From Schlesneria sp. DSM 10557 (GTDB taxonomy: Bacteria > Planctomycetota > Planctomycetia > Planctomycetales > Planctomycetaceae): a stretch of 64,000 bases of DNA. Of the stretch, positions 56,671-64,000 are shown in pieces. The notes beneath the pieces are model-generated. The model ran no database searches. It was not told where the DNA came from and worked only from the letters and a program-made list of their open reading frames with translations. The stretch spans positions 1,116,001 through 1,180,000 of the forward strand of contig NZ_CP124747.1 in assembly GCF_041860085.1 (NCBI RefSeq), given 5' to 3'. Every line of letters starts with the position of its first letter. Positions within the stretch are counted from its first letter, which is position 1. A program made the translations under genes and the position numbers.

Positions 56671-58035
56671 TCAGTCTTCCAGTCGAACGTCCACACTGGC
56701 ACTGTGGGCCGTGAGACCCTCCACTTCCGCCAGTCGCCGGATGTCGTCAGCCGCATCTTCCAGCGCGTCACGGTTGAATGAAATCACACTCGAGCGCTTC
56801 AGGAAGTCATTGGCACAAAGTCCATTCGCGAATCGGGCAGTTCCCCCTGTCGGCAGGACGTGCGAGGGGCCGGCAAAGTAGTCCCCCACCGCAACGGGTG
56901 TTGAATGTCCGACGAAGATTGCCCCCGCATTCTGGATCCGTCCCAGAATTCTTTCGGCCTCGTTTGTCGAAATATGCAGATGTTCGGGAGCTAGCCAATC
57001 CGCCAAAGCAACGGCCTGGTCTTCGTCACGCGCCACCACAAGTGCCCCGTAGTCGTTGAGGCTGGCTCGCGCCAAATCACCGCGAGGAAGCTTCTCCAAC
57101 TGCCGGACCAGTTCAGCCTGGACTTCGGCGATGAGTGGAGCGTGCCAGGTAATCAGGACTCCGGAACCTGGACTATGCTCTGCCTGCGAAATCAGATCTG
57201 CAGCCACATATCGTGCGTCAGCAGATTCGTCTGCCAGCAGGACGACTTCGCTCGGACCAGCAATGCTGTCGATATCGACTTCACCAAACACGTGTTGTTT
57301 CGCGAGTGCGACGAACAGGTTGCCGGGGCCGACGATCTTATCGACGCGTGGCAATCCTTCTACGCCGTAGGCCATTGCCGCCACCGCCTGGGCTCCCCCA
57401 ATCCGGTAAATTTCCGTCACGCCGACTTCAGCACAGGTAGCCAGTAGGAACGGGTTATATCCACCAAATTCGGTCGGGGGGACAACGACGGCAATCTCTT
57501 TCACACCCGCAGTTCTGGCAGGAACGGCCGTCATCAGCACAGTCGATGGATAGGCCGCGGCTCCACCGGGAACACAGATACCGACTCGTCGAAGTGGCAG
57601 GTACCGCTGACGCAACTCGACCCGGCTGGTGCCGTCCTGACGAACCAGATTCACATCCTCGTGCAGAATTCGCGTCTGAAATTCGGTGATGTTCTCTTTA
57701 ATCCGCCGGATTGCCGCCAGGAAACGCTTATCACAGGCCGAGTGGGCAGCCGCGATTTCGTCATCGCTGACCCGGATTGACTCCGCGGACAGTTCTTTAT
57801 TGTCCAGCTTTGCTGTGTAGTGCAGGACCGCTTCAAGTCCGCGTTCCCGCACGTCTTTACAGATTCGCTGCACGACCTGACGAGGAGCGAGCGGTTCGCC
57901 GAACAGTGCAATCGTGCGATTGCGCCCCGCGTCGGAGACAATGTCCCCTTGCGGACTCAGCTTCTGCCGTAGCTCGGCGAGGGCTTCGAATGGATCCTGA
58001 ACAGAACAGTCAATGGTCGGAATTGTGAGAGTCAA
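56671..58035 (-). CDS. hisD: Histidinol dehydrogenase
   Basis: Last step of histidine synthesis: two-step NAD-dependent oxidation of histidinol to histidine. The signature region runs from VPGGAAAYPSTVLMTAVPA to GPGNLFVALAKQHVFGEVDID, with the catalytic Glu-His pair in APEHLHI and zinc-binding residues in AGPSEV and the C-terminal half. Length 454 residues; family members are about 430. No other his genes are nearby. It starts 23 bp after the TlpA-like thioredoxin gene, on the same strand, so co-transcription is likely. Confidence 0.96.
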   Translation of the reverse strand: MTLTIPTIDCSVQDPFEALAELRQKLSPQGDIVSDAGRNRTIALFGEPLAPRQVVQRICKDVRERGLEAVLHYTAKLDNKELSAESIRVSDDEIAAAHSACDKRFLAAIRRIKENITEFQTRILHEDVNLVRQDGTSRVELRQRYLPLRRVGICVPGGAAAYPSTVLMTAVPARTAGVKEIAVVVPPTEFGGYNPFLLATCAEVGVTEIYRIGGAQAVAAMAYGVEGLPRVDKIVGPGNLFVALAKQHVFGEVDIDSIAGPSEVVLLADESADARYVAADLISQAEHSPGSGVLITWHAPLIAEVQAELVRQLEKLPRGDLARASLNDYGALVVARDEDQAVALADWLAPEHLHISTNEAERILGRIQNAGAIFVGHSTPVAVGDYFAGPSHVLPTGGTARFANGLCANDFLKRSSVISFNRDALEDAADDIRRLAEVEGLTAHSASVDVRLED

Positions 58036-58058
58036 AATAGGTTGCGCTTCAACGAGAC

Positions 58059-58616
58059 TTAATTTTGTTTGACCTGAATCGCCGCTTTTACCGCTGCTTC
58101 AATGTCTTCGTGTTTGAACTCTTTGTCATCGCCGCTCTCGAAAACCTTGAACAGCTTGCCATCTTTGCCGTAGATCTTGAAATGGGGCAACGCGCCGTCC
58201 GCGATTTCGAAGACGTCAGATCCCTCACCGGAAATATCCAGCGAACTGACCAGGTTCTCGAAGTGAGCATCGTTGAGAGCCAAAAACTGCTTGACCTTTT
58301 CAGGAACCTTCCCTTTGACGGGGTCATCGAAGCAGAGCGACACCACGACAAGCCCCTGGTCAGCAAATTTCTGACTCATTTCCACCGTCTTGGGAAATGC
58401 CTTCCGGCAGGGGACGCACCAGGTCGCCCAGCAGTCGACAACGATCACCTTACCCTTGTTGGCAGCGATGACCTTGTCGTATCCCTCTTTGTCGACAACA
58501 CGAACATTGATCGACTTGGACGATTGTGCCTGAGCGATCACGGAAACGGCCGCGATGAATGCCATTCCCAGCAGGGGTGTAATCCATCGGCGGCAGCAAG
58601 ACTGGACGTCGTCCAT
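58059..58616 (-). CDS. TlpA-like exported thioredoxin
   Basis: A 185-residue protein with an N-terminal signal or anchor (RRWITPLLGMAFIAAVSVIAQAQ) and a TlpA/ResA-type thioredoxin fold, active site WCVPC, in KVIVVDCWATWCVPCRKAF, with the cis-Pro in DGALPHFKIY. Exported thioredoxins of this class reduce disulfides in the periplasm, often for cytochrome c maturation; partners are not evident here. The ATG at 58616 gives a normal signal peptide, whereas a longer frame starting at 58742 would bury it. It lies directly upstream of hisD. Confidence 0.9.
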   Translation of the reverse strand: MDDVQSCCRRWITPLLGMAFIAAVSVIAQAQSSKSINVRVVDKEGYDKVIAANKGKVIVVDCWATWCVPCRKAFPKTVEMSQKFADQGLVVVSLCFDDPVKGKVPEKVKQFLALNDAHFENLVSSLDISGEGSDVFEIADGALPHFKIYGKDGKLFKVFESGDDKEFKHEDIEAAVKAAIQVKQN

Positions 58617-58782
58617 GATGGTCCTCGTTGGAGTCGAAACAGGGGCAGTTGCCGGCCTAACATCTGGCCAGCCCGTCACATCAAAAAGCTTACCGACTCG
58701 CCTCACGATGTCTAGCGCTGGCTGGAAATGCGCCGACATCATGAGGATCGGTCGATAGTCGGCTTCCGGAAAGACGGCCAGT

Positions 58783-60201
58783 TCAGATCAGTTTCCAGCC
58801 TGGTCGATATTCGCGGCGAATGTACTGATCTGCTTCCGGCGCGTTGGGGCATTTCAGCTTCTGAGCGTCCCATTCCAGCTTCTTGCCGACTCGGTAGGCG
58901 ACGTTTCCAAGATGGTTCGCTTCGGTCAGCCACCCGGAATACTCGAAGTTGCATGTCGTCTTCAGGTCCGTTTTGCAAGCCCGTACCCACTCTGCCTGCT
59001 GCCCGGGAGACTCGGGAATGAATGGGTCCGGACGTTTGAAGTCCTTGAACTGGGTTTCGGGAAGCAGGATGTGCTGGCCATAGTCTGACAGCAACATTCC
59101 CTTATCTCCAATAAACAGATGACCATTCTCCCACTGGGGAATTCCCTTTTCCGTCCAGATTTTTGGCTTATGCGTCCCCTGATACCACGTGAGACGAACA
59201 GGAGGCATGTCGCCCCGCGCGCCATATTCGTAGCTCGCATGCATCGAGGCGGGTGCCAGGTCCGGGTGCGGCGGAGGGCCGCTCGCTTCAATCGTCAGTG
59301 GCGCCTGCAGTTTGAGCGCCCAGAAGGGGAGGTCATTAAAGTGACTTCCGAGGTCGGACATCGTGCCGCTGCCCCATTCCCACCACCGATACCACTTAGG
59401 CCCGGGGAAGTAGACGTTGTTGAACTTACGTGCGGGTGCGGGACCGAGCCAGAGGTCCCAGTCCAAGCCTTGAGGAATCGGATCTTCCTCTTTTGGACGC
59501 TCTGTCACCGACACGATGTCACCAAACCGTTGGGCATCTTCAGCGGACTGCAGTCCCCAGGATCGCGAGGTCCAGACGTGGGCTTCACGCACGGGTCCAA
59601 TCGCTCCACTTTGAATCAATTCCACGACGCGGCGGTAGTTACTTCCAGAGTGGATCTGAATTCCCATTTGCGTCGCAACATTTGCCTTCGCAGCCGCTTC
59701 GCGAATCACGCGTGCCTCCCAGATGCTGTGAGTCAGCGGCTTCTCGCAATAAACGTGTTTGCCGAGTTGCAAAGCAGCGAGTGTGGCGAATGCGTGAGTG
59801 TGTTCGCAGGTGCTGACAATCACAGCGTCGAATTCGTGCGGATTATCGAAGACCTTCCGGAAGTCGACGACCTTCCGAGCCCGGGGATGTGCGGCAGCAG
59901 CACGGTTGAGATTATTTTCATTGACATCGCACAAGGTGACGATGTTCTCTGTCCCGGCGACGGCCTCGAGGTTTCCCGCGCCACGGCCACCGGAACCGAT
60001 CACGGCGATATTCAACTTATCGATGACACCTCGAGCGCGAAGAATGGCGGGCGCAGCAAATGTACTGGCAGCAACTGCCGTCGTCGTTGCGAGAAATCCA
60101 CGGCGTGTGATTGACGGTTGATTGTCCTGCCCATTGGAGGAGTTGGCACTCTTCAATCGGGAGGGTCTCACACTTCGAGAGGCGTCCGGCACGTTTTTCA
60201 T
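58783..60201 (-). CDS. Tat-exported Gfo/Idh/MocA oxidoreductase
   Basis: A 472-residue protein with a twin-arginine signal ([22 protein letters not shown], about 40-60). The Rossmann domain follows with GSGGRGAGN and the family segment [19 protein letters not shown], where the Lys of EKP is catalytic. The C-terminal domain has [31 protein letters not shown] and later [15 protein letters not shown], typical of the planctomycete Gfo/Idh/MocA group linked to sugar degradation. AGGGA 9 nt before ATG 60201 decides the start. The cofactor is probably NAD(P); the substrate is unknown. Confidence 0.92.
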   Translation of the reverse strand: MKNVPDASRSVRPSRLKSANSSNGQDNQPSITRRGFLATTTAVAASTFAAPAILRARGVIDKLNIAVIGSGGRGAGNLEAVAGTENIVTLCDVNENNLNRAAAAHPRARKVVDFRKVFDNPHEFDAVIVSTCEHTHAFATLAALQLGKHVYCEKPLTHSIWEARVIREAAAKANVATQMGIQIHSGSNYRRVVELIQSGAIGPVREAHVWTSRSWGLQSAEDAQRFGDIVSVTERPKEEDPIPQGLDWDLWLGPAPARKFNNVYFPGPKWYRWWEWGSGTMSDLGSHFNDLPFWALKLQAPLTIEASGPPPHPDLAPASMHASYEYGARGDMPPVRLTWYQGTHKPKIWTEKGIPQWENGHLFIGDKGMLLSDYGQHILLPETQFKDFKRPDPFIPESPGQQAEWVRACKTDLKTTCNFEYSGWLTEANHLGNVAYRVGKKLEWDAQKLKCPNAPEADQYIRREYRPGWKLI

Positions 60202-60405
60202 GAGCACTGTCCCTGTTGTCGGTTTTCGTTTACTGGATTCATTCTCGATCGCTGCTGTCAATTCGCGACGCGCCTGTCCTGCGTCGTTCGCCACTTGCGT
60301 AGTTTGCCAGATGAATTGGCATCTGTTTTCGTTTATGGTAACTATCGCGTTCCCCTTAAGCAGTGTCCACTGACTCGTCATTTCTGCGGTTTGTCCGACA
60401 GTAGA

Positions 60406-60432
60406 AAGCACAGTTAGTCGTCGATTGTGCTT
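60406..60432. promoter_or_regulatory. Inverted repeat in divergent spacer
   Basis: AAGCACA (60406-60412) and TGTGCTT (60426-60432) form a 7-bp inverted repeat with a 13-bp centre, in the spacer between the Gfo/Idh gene and the kinase gene, 18 bp before the kinase start. It may be an operator or a leader hairpin. Confidence 0.3.
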
Positions 60433-60449
60433 CTATGAGAGTAACTTGA

Positions 60450-62480
60450 ATGGACGAACTCGAAATCTCGTTCGCAGCCCTCACCATATCGGATCTGACA
60501 CTGCGCCAGGAATATATTGACCGAGTTTGCCACGAAGACACTGCTCTGCGAAGACGAATCTGCACTCGCATCGATGCCCTTCAACAGGAAAAGCATGCTC
60601 CGCCTTCGGACGATCTGGTGACGATTGATCTGGCGAAGCGGACAGAGCAGGGGGGCACGGGTGGTGATTCCAATGCCGCTGCAGAAAAGACCTTGGCGGT
60701 GCAACAGCAACATGCGCCAGTAACCGAAGTCATCCGAACGGTATCGGACGAAGCAGCCCTGTCCGCCATTCTGCAGAAATCCGACGAGAAAAATTCAATC
60801 GGACGGCTCCTGAACTATGAAATCCGGCGAGTCATCGGTCGAGGAGCCTTTGGAATTGTACTGGAGGGGTTCGACACCAGGCTGCGCAGGGTTGTCGCGA
60901 TCAAATTACTGGCTCCGACCTCCACCGCCCGACGCGAAACCAGTCAGCAGTTTCTTTCAGAAGCGCGAGCAGTCGCTGCCATCCGCCATAGCAATGTCGT
61001 GGACATCTACTCGATCCACGATGAACCGATTCCATTTCTCGTGATGGAATACATTCCCGGAAAAACACTCCAGGGACTCGTCGAAGTGACGGGGCCACTG
61101 CCTCTCAGTTCCGTCCTCGAGATTGGTCATCAGATCGCCAGGGGATTGGCTTCCGCTCATCAGAAGGGCCTGGTCCATCGGGATATCAAGCCGTCCAATA
61201 TTCTTCTGGAAGAAGCCAATGGTCATTGTGTCAAGATCACGGATTTCGGGTTGGCGAGTGACATTCAGAAGATCAACATCACTCAAGGTGGACTGATCGC
61301 CGGAACGCCGATGTACATGGCGCCAGAACAGGCCGAAGGGAAGGAGGTCGATCAACGATCGGACTTATTCAGCTTGGGCAGCGTGCTGTACTTTATGATC
61401 ACGGGGAGGGCACCGTTCGAAGGAAAGTCGACAGCCGCGATTTTAAATCAGGTCATCCAGGACTTTCCCCCAGCAATTCAGTCGATCGTGCCGTCAGTCC
61501 CCGCATCATTGTGTGAGATCGTGGCAACATTGCACTCAAAAAAGCCTGAGAGTCGCTATCGCTCTGCAGAAGAGGTGGCCGATCTCTTGTCAAAATCACA
61601 AGCAGACATGCAGTTTCAGCGGTTTCCGGAGTTCGACGATCTTGTCACTCCACCCGCCGACACACGGGCAGGTGCAGAAATTTCGAGCAAAAACATGGGT
61701 GCGCAGCCGGTCGCCGAGCCTCTCTCCAGGCTGAAGAAGCATCATTGGTTTGCCACGACAATCGTCTCGCTGGTCGTCCTGGCCGGGTATCTGACGTTTC
61801 CCAAAGGGGAGACAAAGCGATCCTCGTCCAATGACTCGGAATCGGTCAGTGCAGCGACCTCGGATGCCGAATCGGCCCCTAGCGACTCGACGGCAAAGTT
61901 CTCTTTCAAGCAGCTCAAGGGTCTGCTGAACGAAACGGCCATCGGAGCAGGAAATCCGGACGATGTCACAGTGACGGAAGAGTACTTTGAATTTGATGCC
62001 ACTGCTGCATCACCCACACTTTGGGTCAATTTTTTCGCGATCGACAGTCCTGAATGGACATTCACCACGAGTTTTCGCAACCTCACACGGGACCGATATG
62101 GCTGTATCAAGGTGGTCTTTATGCCGAATGAGGAACAGGAAACCAGCGGCATCATCTGCAACTGGACAAATAAGTCGACGGGATATATCGAGGTTCTGGA
62201 AGCACCCGAAGATGAAGTTGAGCCAATCCCGTTGCCCTTGATCGATACGGGGGAATGGACGGAAATCAAACTGGTCGTCAATCCAGAAGAAATCCAGTTT
62301 CACGTGGCTGGCAACTTGGTTACGCGCGCACGCCGAAGGAACCAAAAATCGGGCCATCTGGCACTTTGCGTTTGCAACTGGAGATGTCAGTTCAAAAATC
62401 CACAGGTCGTGATGACATACGCTCCTCGCCCCGCACCTGAAGGCATAGGCGAGGAAGCGCACGACGGCTCGGGACAGTAA
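60450..62480 (+). CDS. Ser/Thr protein kinase with C-terminal extracytoplasmic jelly-roll domain
   Basis: A 676-residue Hanks-type kinase. The N-terminal 115 residues are helical (a zinc-free recruiting segment of unknown role). The kinase domain (about 116-385) has a Gly loop (GRGAFGIV), the Lys of VAIKLL (about 150), HRDIKPSN (about 243), DFG (about 265) and APE (MAPEQAEG), so it should be active. One TM helix (WFATTIVSLVVLAGYLTF, about 431-448) leads to an outside domain of about 200 residues (FEFDATAASPTLWVNF to GHLALCVCNWRCQFKNPQVV) resembling a LamG/DUF1080 jelly roll. A surface ligand could be sensed there. Confidence 0.92.
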   Translation: MDELEISFAALTISDLTLRQEYIDRVCHEDTALRRRICTRIDALQQEKHAPPSDDLVTIDLAKRTEQGGTGGDSNAAAEKTLAVQQQHAPVTEVIRTVSDEAALSAILQKSDEKNSIGRLLNYEIRRVIGRGAFGIVLEGFDTRLRRVVAIKLLAPTSTARRETSQQFLSEARAVAAIRHSNVVDIYSIHDEPIPFLVMEYIPGKTLQGLVEVTGPLPLSSVLEIGHQIARGLASAHQKGLVHRDIKPSNILLEEANGHCVKITDFGLASDIQKINITQGGLIAGTPMYMAPEQAEGKEVDQRSDLFSLGSVLYFMITGRAPFEGKSTAAILNQVIQDFPPAIQSIVPSVPASLCEIVATLHSKKPESRYRSAEEVADLLSKSQADMQFQRFPEFDDLVTPPADTRAGAEISSKNMGAQPVAEPLSRLKKHHWFATTIVSLVVLAGYLTFPKGETKRSSSNDSESVSAATSDAESAPSDSTAKFSFKQLKGLLNETAIGAGNPDDVTVTEEYFEFDATAASPTLWVNFFAIDSPEWTFTTSFRNLTRDRYGCIKVVFMPNEEQETSGIICNWTNKSTGYIEVLEAPEDEVEPIPLPLIDTGEWTEIKLVVNPEEIQFHVAGNLVTRARRRNQKSGHLALCVCNWRCQFKNPQVVMTYAPRPAPEGIGEEAHDGSGQ

Positions 62481-62571
62481 GTCGTTTACGAGACCTTCAA
62501 TCCCACGGGTTCAAGAGAGCGACAACGTGAAGCTCTGACATCTCAGACAGGGATTGCTGCCCCCCGTTTGA

Positions 62572-63675
62572 TCACCCATACGTTCGGGCAAGATCCCGCA
62601 GTTCATCGAGCGCATCTTCAACGTCGGGAACAATCGCACCGCAAACGCGTGCTCCGCGGTCACAGGCTCCCAATCGCAAAAGGTCTTCGAAATCGGGCGA
62701 CTCGCGCAACCGCTGGTAGGCTCGATGTCCGATGGTTCGGTCACGAATCTTGTGAACGTCCATGTGATGTTCAATCAGCCAGGCGGTTCGGGCGGTGATG
62801 TGCCCCTCAAGAGCTTCGAGACCCGCTTCGACGTGATTGTTTTTGTCGAGCCCCTTACCGATGTCATGCAAGAGTGCTGCGAGTTGGAACTCTTCGTCGT
62901 AGGGCAGCTCGTCACGCGCCAGGACATAGCATTGTAGCAGATGATAGAGAACGTCCCCTTCGGGATGGTAGTACTCATCCTGCATCACAGTTTCCAGAGG
63001 AATCAGCAACGAGCGGTAAACCTGGAAGCGATCAATCGCTTCATCTGCGGTTGCCAGTTCGACTTCGAGGTCGGCATCGGGATATTCGCTGCGTAGAAAT
63101 TGCTCGAATTCCGGTAGTGTCGCACGCTCTATTGCCTTGCCGGTAATCGAGCTTTTGAACACGAAACTCGATTTATCTGGTGAATACACCGTTAATTCGA
63201 TCGGAAACCGTTCACGAATATGAACGTGAGTAAAGATCTGTTCCTCGCCGTTTTTTCGGACCCGCTTTCTCTCAACCTCGTAGTCCATTCCCTCCGCATC
63301 CAGACTGCCCGTCACGGTGTCGATGCTGCTGGCGAAGACATGGATATCAATGTCGGACCCCTGACGGACATGTCCGGTCAAAGTGCTACCGATTACTTTA
63401 GGGCGACAATGGGACAACAGCCGCATGATTCTGAGGGCTTCGACTCTCATTTCCCTCAGTCGTTCAAACCTTCCGTTCCCTTCGAACAGCGTGGCCATTC
63501 GCTGAATTTCGTCGCGAATCTCCGCGTTCGTGGGGAGTTCTGAGGGTTTGACCCAGCCCCGACAGATTCGTCGGGCAGCTTTGAGCTTCGCCCGGTAGTA
63601 CTCGGATTCGTTCCGCGAGTACATCAAACGGGCCGCTTCAACGATGATACCCCGTCTCAGCTTTTCGTCAGTCAT
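62572..63675 (-). CDS. Nucleotidyltransferase-like and HD-domain protein
   Basis: A 367-residue two-domain protein. Residues about 75-165 carry a nucleotidyltransferase motif (IGSTLTGHVRQGSDIDIHVF: GS at 96-97, Asp at 108 and 110) and a later acidic residue in IELTVYSP. Residues about 225-340 form an HD phosphohydrolase domain, with H237 (YYHPEG), the HD pair 270-271 (LLHDIGKG), H281 and H303-H304. This order recalls GlnD or CCA-adding enzymes, but the protein is far too short for GlnD and lacks the CCA family GGxVRD motif. Reaction unknown. It converges on the kinase gene. Confidence 0.8.
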   Translation of the reverse strand: MTDEKLRRGIIVEAARLMYSRNESEYYRAKLKAARRICRGWVKPSELPTNAEIRDEIQRMATLFEGNGRFERLREMRVEALRIMRLLSHCRPKVIGSTLTGHVRQGSDIDIHVFASSIDTVTGSLDAEGMDYEVERKRVRKNGEEQIFTHVHIRERFPIELTVYSPDKSSFVFKSSITGKAIERATLPEFEQFLRSEYPDADLEVELATADEAIDRFQVYRSLLIPLETVMQDEYYHPEGDVLYHLLQCYVLARDELPYDEEFQLAALLHDIGKGLDKNNHVEAGLEALEGHITARTAWLIEHHMDVHKIRDRTIGHRAYQRLRESPDFEDLLRLGACDRGARVCGAIVPDVEDALDELRDLARTYG

Positions 63676-64000
63676 TTGAAGATGTGCCGGATATATCAGC
63701 CGATCCGATCAGTCACCGACGACGAAATGTCGCATGCGTGGCCGATCTTATGCGCAAGAGAGACGAGCCCATCAAAGCCGACACCAGGCTCGTCCAGCTA
63801 GTCTGAATTCTAAACCTCACCGCAGAGCCGTCAAGATGGATTCAGATTCACGTTGACCCTGAAAACCGACTGCTGCTACAAGCCACACAATTACAGATCA
63901 TCTTCGCGTCAAGCGTTGATTCGGCAAGCAAATCTGGTGGCCCATCCCCTGGAAACGGCTGAGAGAAGCGTTTCGAGAATGGCCAGCAGATTTGCCTCGA
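63676..64000. other. Right-edge region with nested inverted repeats
   Basis: No gene was recognised. At the end, GCAAATCTGGTGGCC (63928-63942) and GGCCAGCAGATTTGC (63981-63995) are 15-bp inverted repeats with one mismatch, enclosing a smaller GAAACG/CGTTTC hairpin (63952-63957, 63969-63974). Confidence 0.5.

Noticed and set aside
1-64000. CRISPR arrays, insertion sequences, prophage, rRNA or tRNA genes
   Set aside because: No regularly spaced repeats, transposase or integrase genes, or cloverleaf candidates were recognised by eye; a covariance-model scan was not possible.

Overview
The window looks like chromosomal DNA of a planctomycete (class Planctomycetia, Planctomycetaceae-like). This is inferred from gene content, not from a marker gene. 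Pointers are a futalosine-type menaquinone pathway, ThuA-like and Tat-exported Gfo/Idh/MocA proteins, a large secreted LamG/PPC protein, a Hanks-type kinase with a secreted jelly-roll tail, an ABC-2 permease fused to a CPBP protease, a thioredoxin fused to a YHS-like domain, and many genes with poor Shine-Dalgarno sites. No rRNA, tRNA, CRISPR array, insertion sequence or prophage was seen. Coding density is high and about 41 genes are supported.

Layout. 0.4-10.3 kb is housekeeping: a TPR metallopeptidase-like protein, hom, mqnA and mqnC (menaquinone), the classic dnaX-ybaB-recR cluster, and rpoN (sigma-54). 10.6-18.7 kb holds an ABC exporter pair, a 1050-residue secreted LamG/PPC protein, a DUF5658-like membrane protein and a ThuA-like protein. 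19.0-25.2 kb is a phosphate regulon, pstS-pstC-pstA-pstB-phoU-phoB, without phoR. 25.5-33 kb carries an unknown gene, yjbQ, xseA, a thioredoxin-YHS protein, an M20 peptidase and a polytopic GT-C-like membrane protein. 33.1-37.6 kb, on the minus strand, has a PrxQ-type peroxiredoxin, a DUF4404-like protein and a SNF2 helicase with a SWIM zinc finger. 38.0-48.6 kb is the most interesting accessory block: emrB, emrA, a Tat-exported oxalate-decarboxylase-like bicupin and an NtrC-type activator (minus strand), with a divergent hybrid histidine kinase. 48.8-63.7 kb contains a dihaem peroxidase, queC, an LptF/G permease, ald, an unusual disordered protein, hisD, a TlpA-like thioredoxin, a Gfo/Idh/MocA protein, a Ser/Thr kinase and a nucleotidyltransferase-HD protein.

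How genes work together. The pst-pho genes form one uptake and control unit, with a perfect 15-bp hairpin between pstS and pstC that probably separates the level of the binding protein from that of the permease. The 38-48.6 kb block reads as one signalling system: a membrane kinase (three PAS domains, two receivers, HPt) feeding an NtrC-type activator with an intact GAFTGA loop. Two sigma-54-like -24/-12 sequences lie upstream of the cupin gene and of emrAB, so both are candidate targets, and rpoN is in the same window. In dnaX, a run of ten A followed by stops in both shifted frames is a strong candidate for tau/gamma production by slippage, as known in E. coli (translational) and Thermus (transcriptional).
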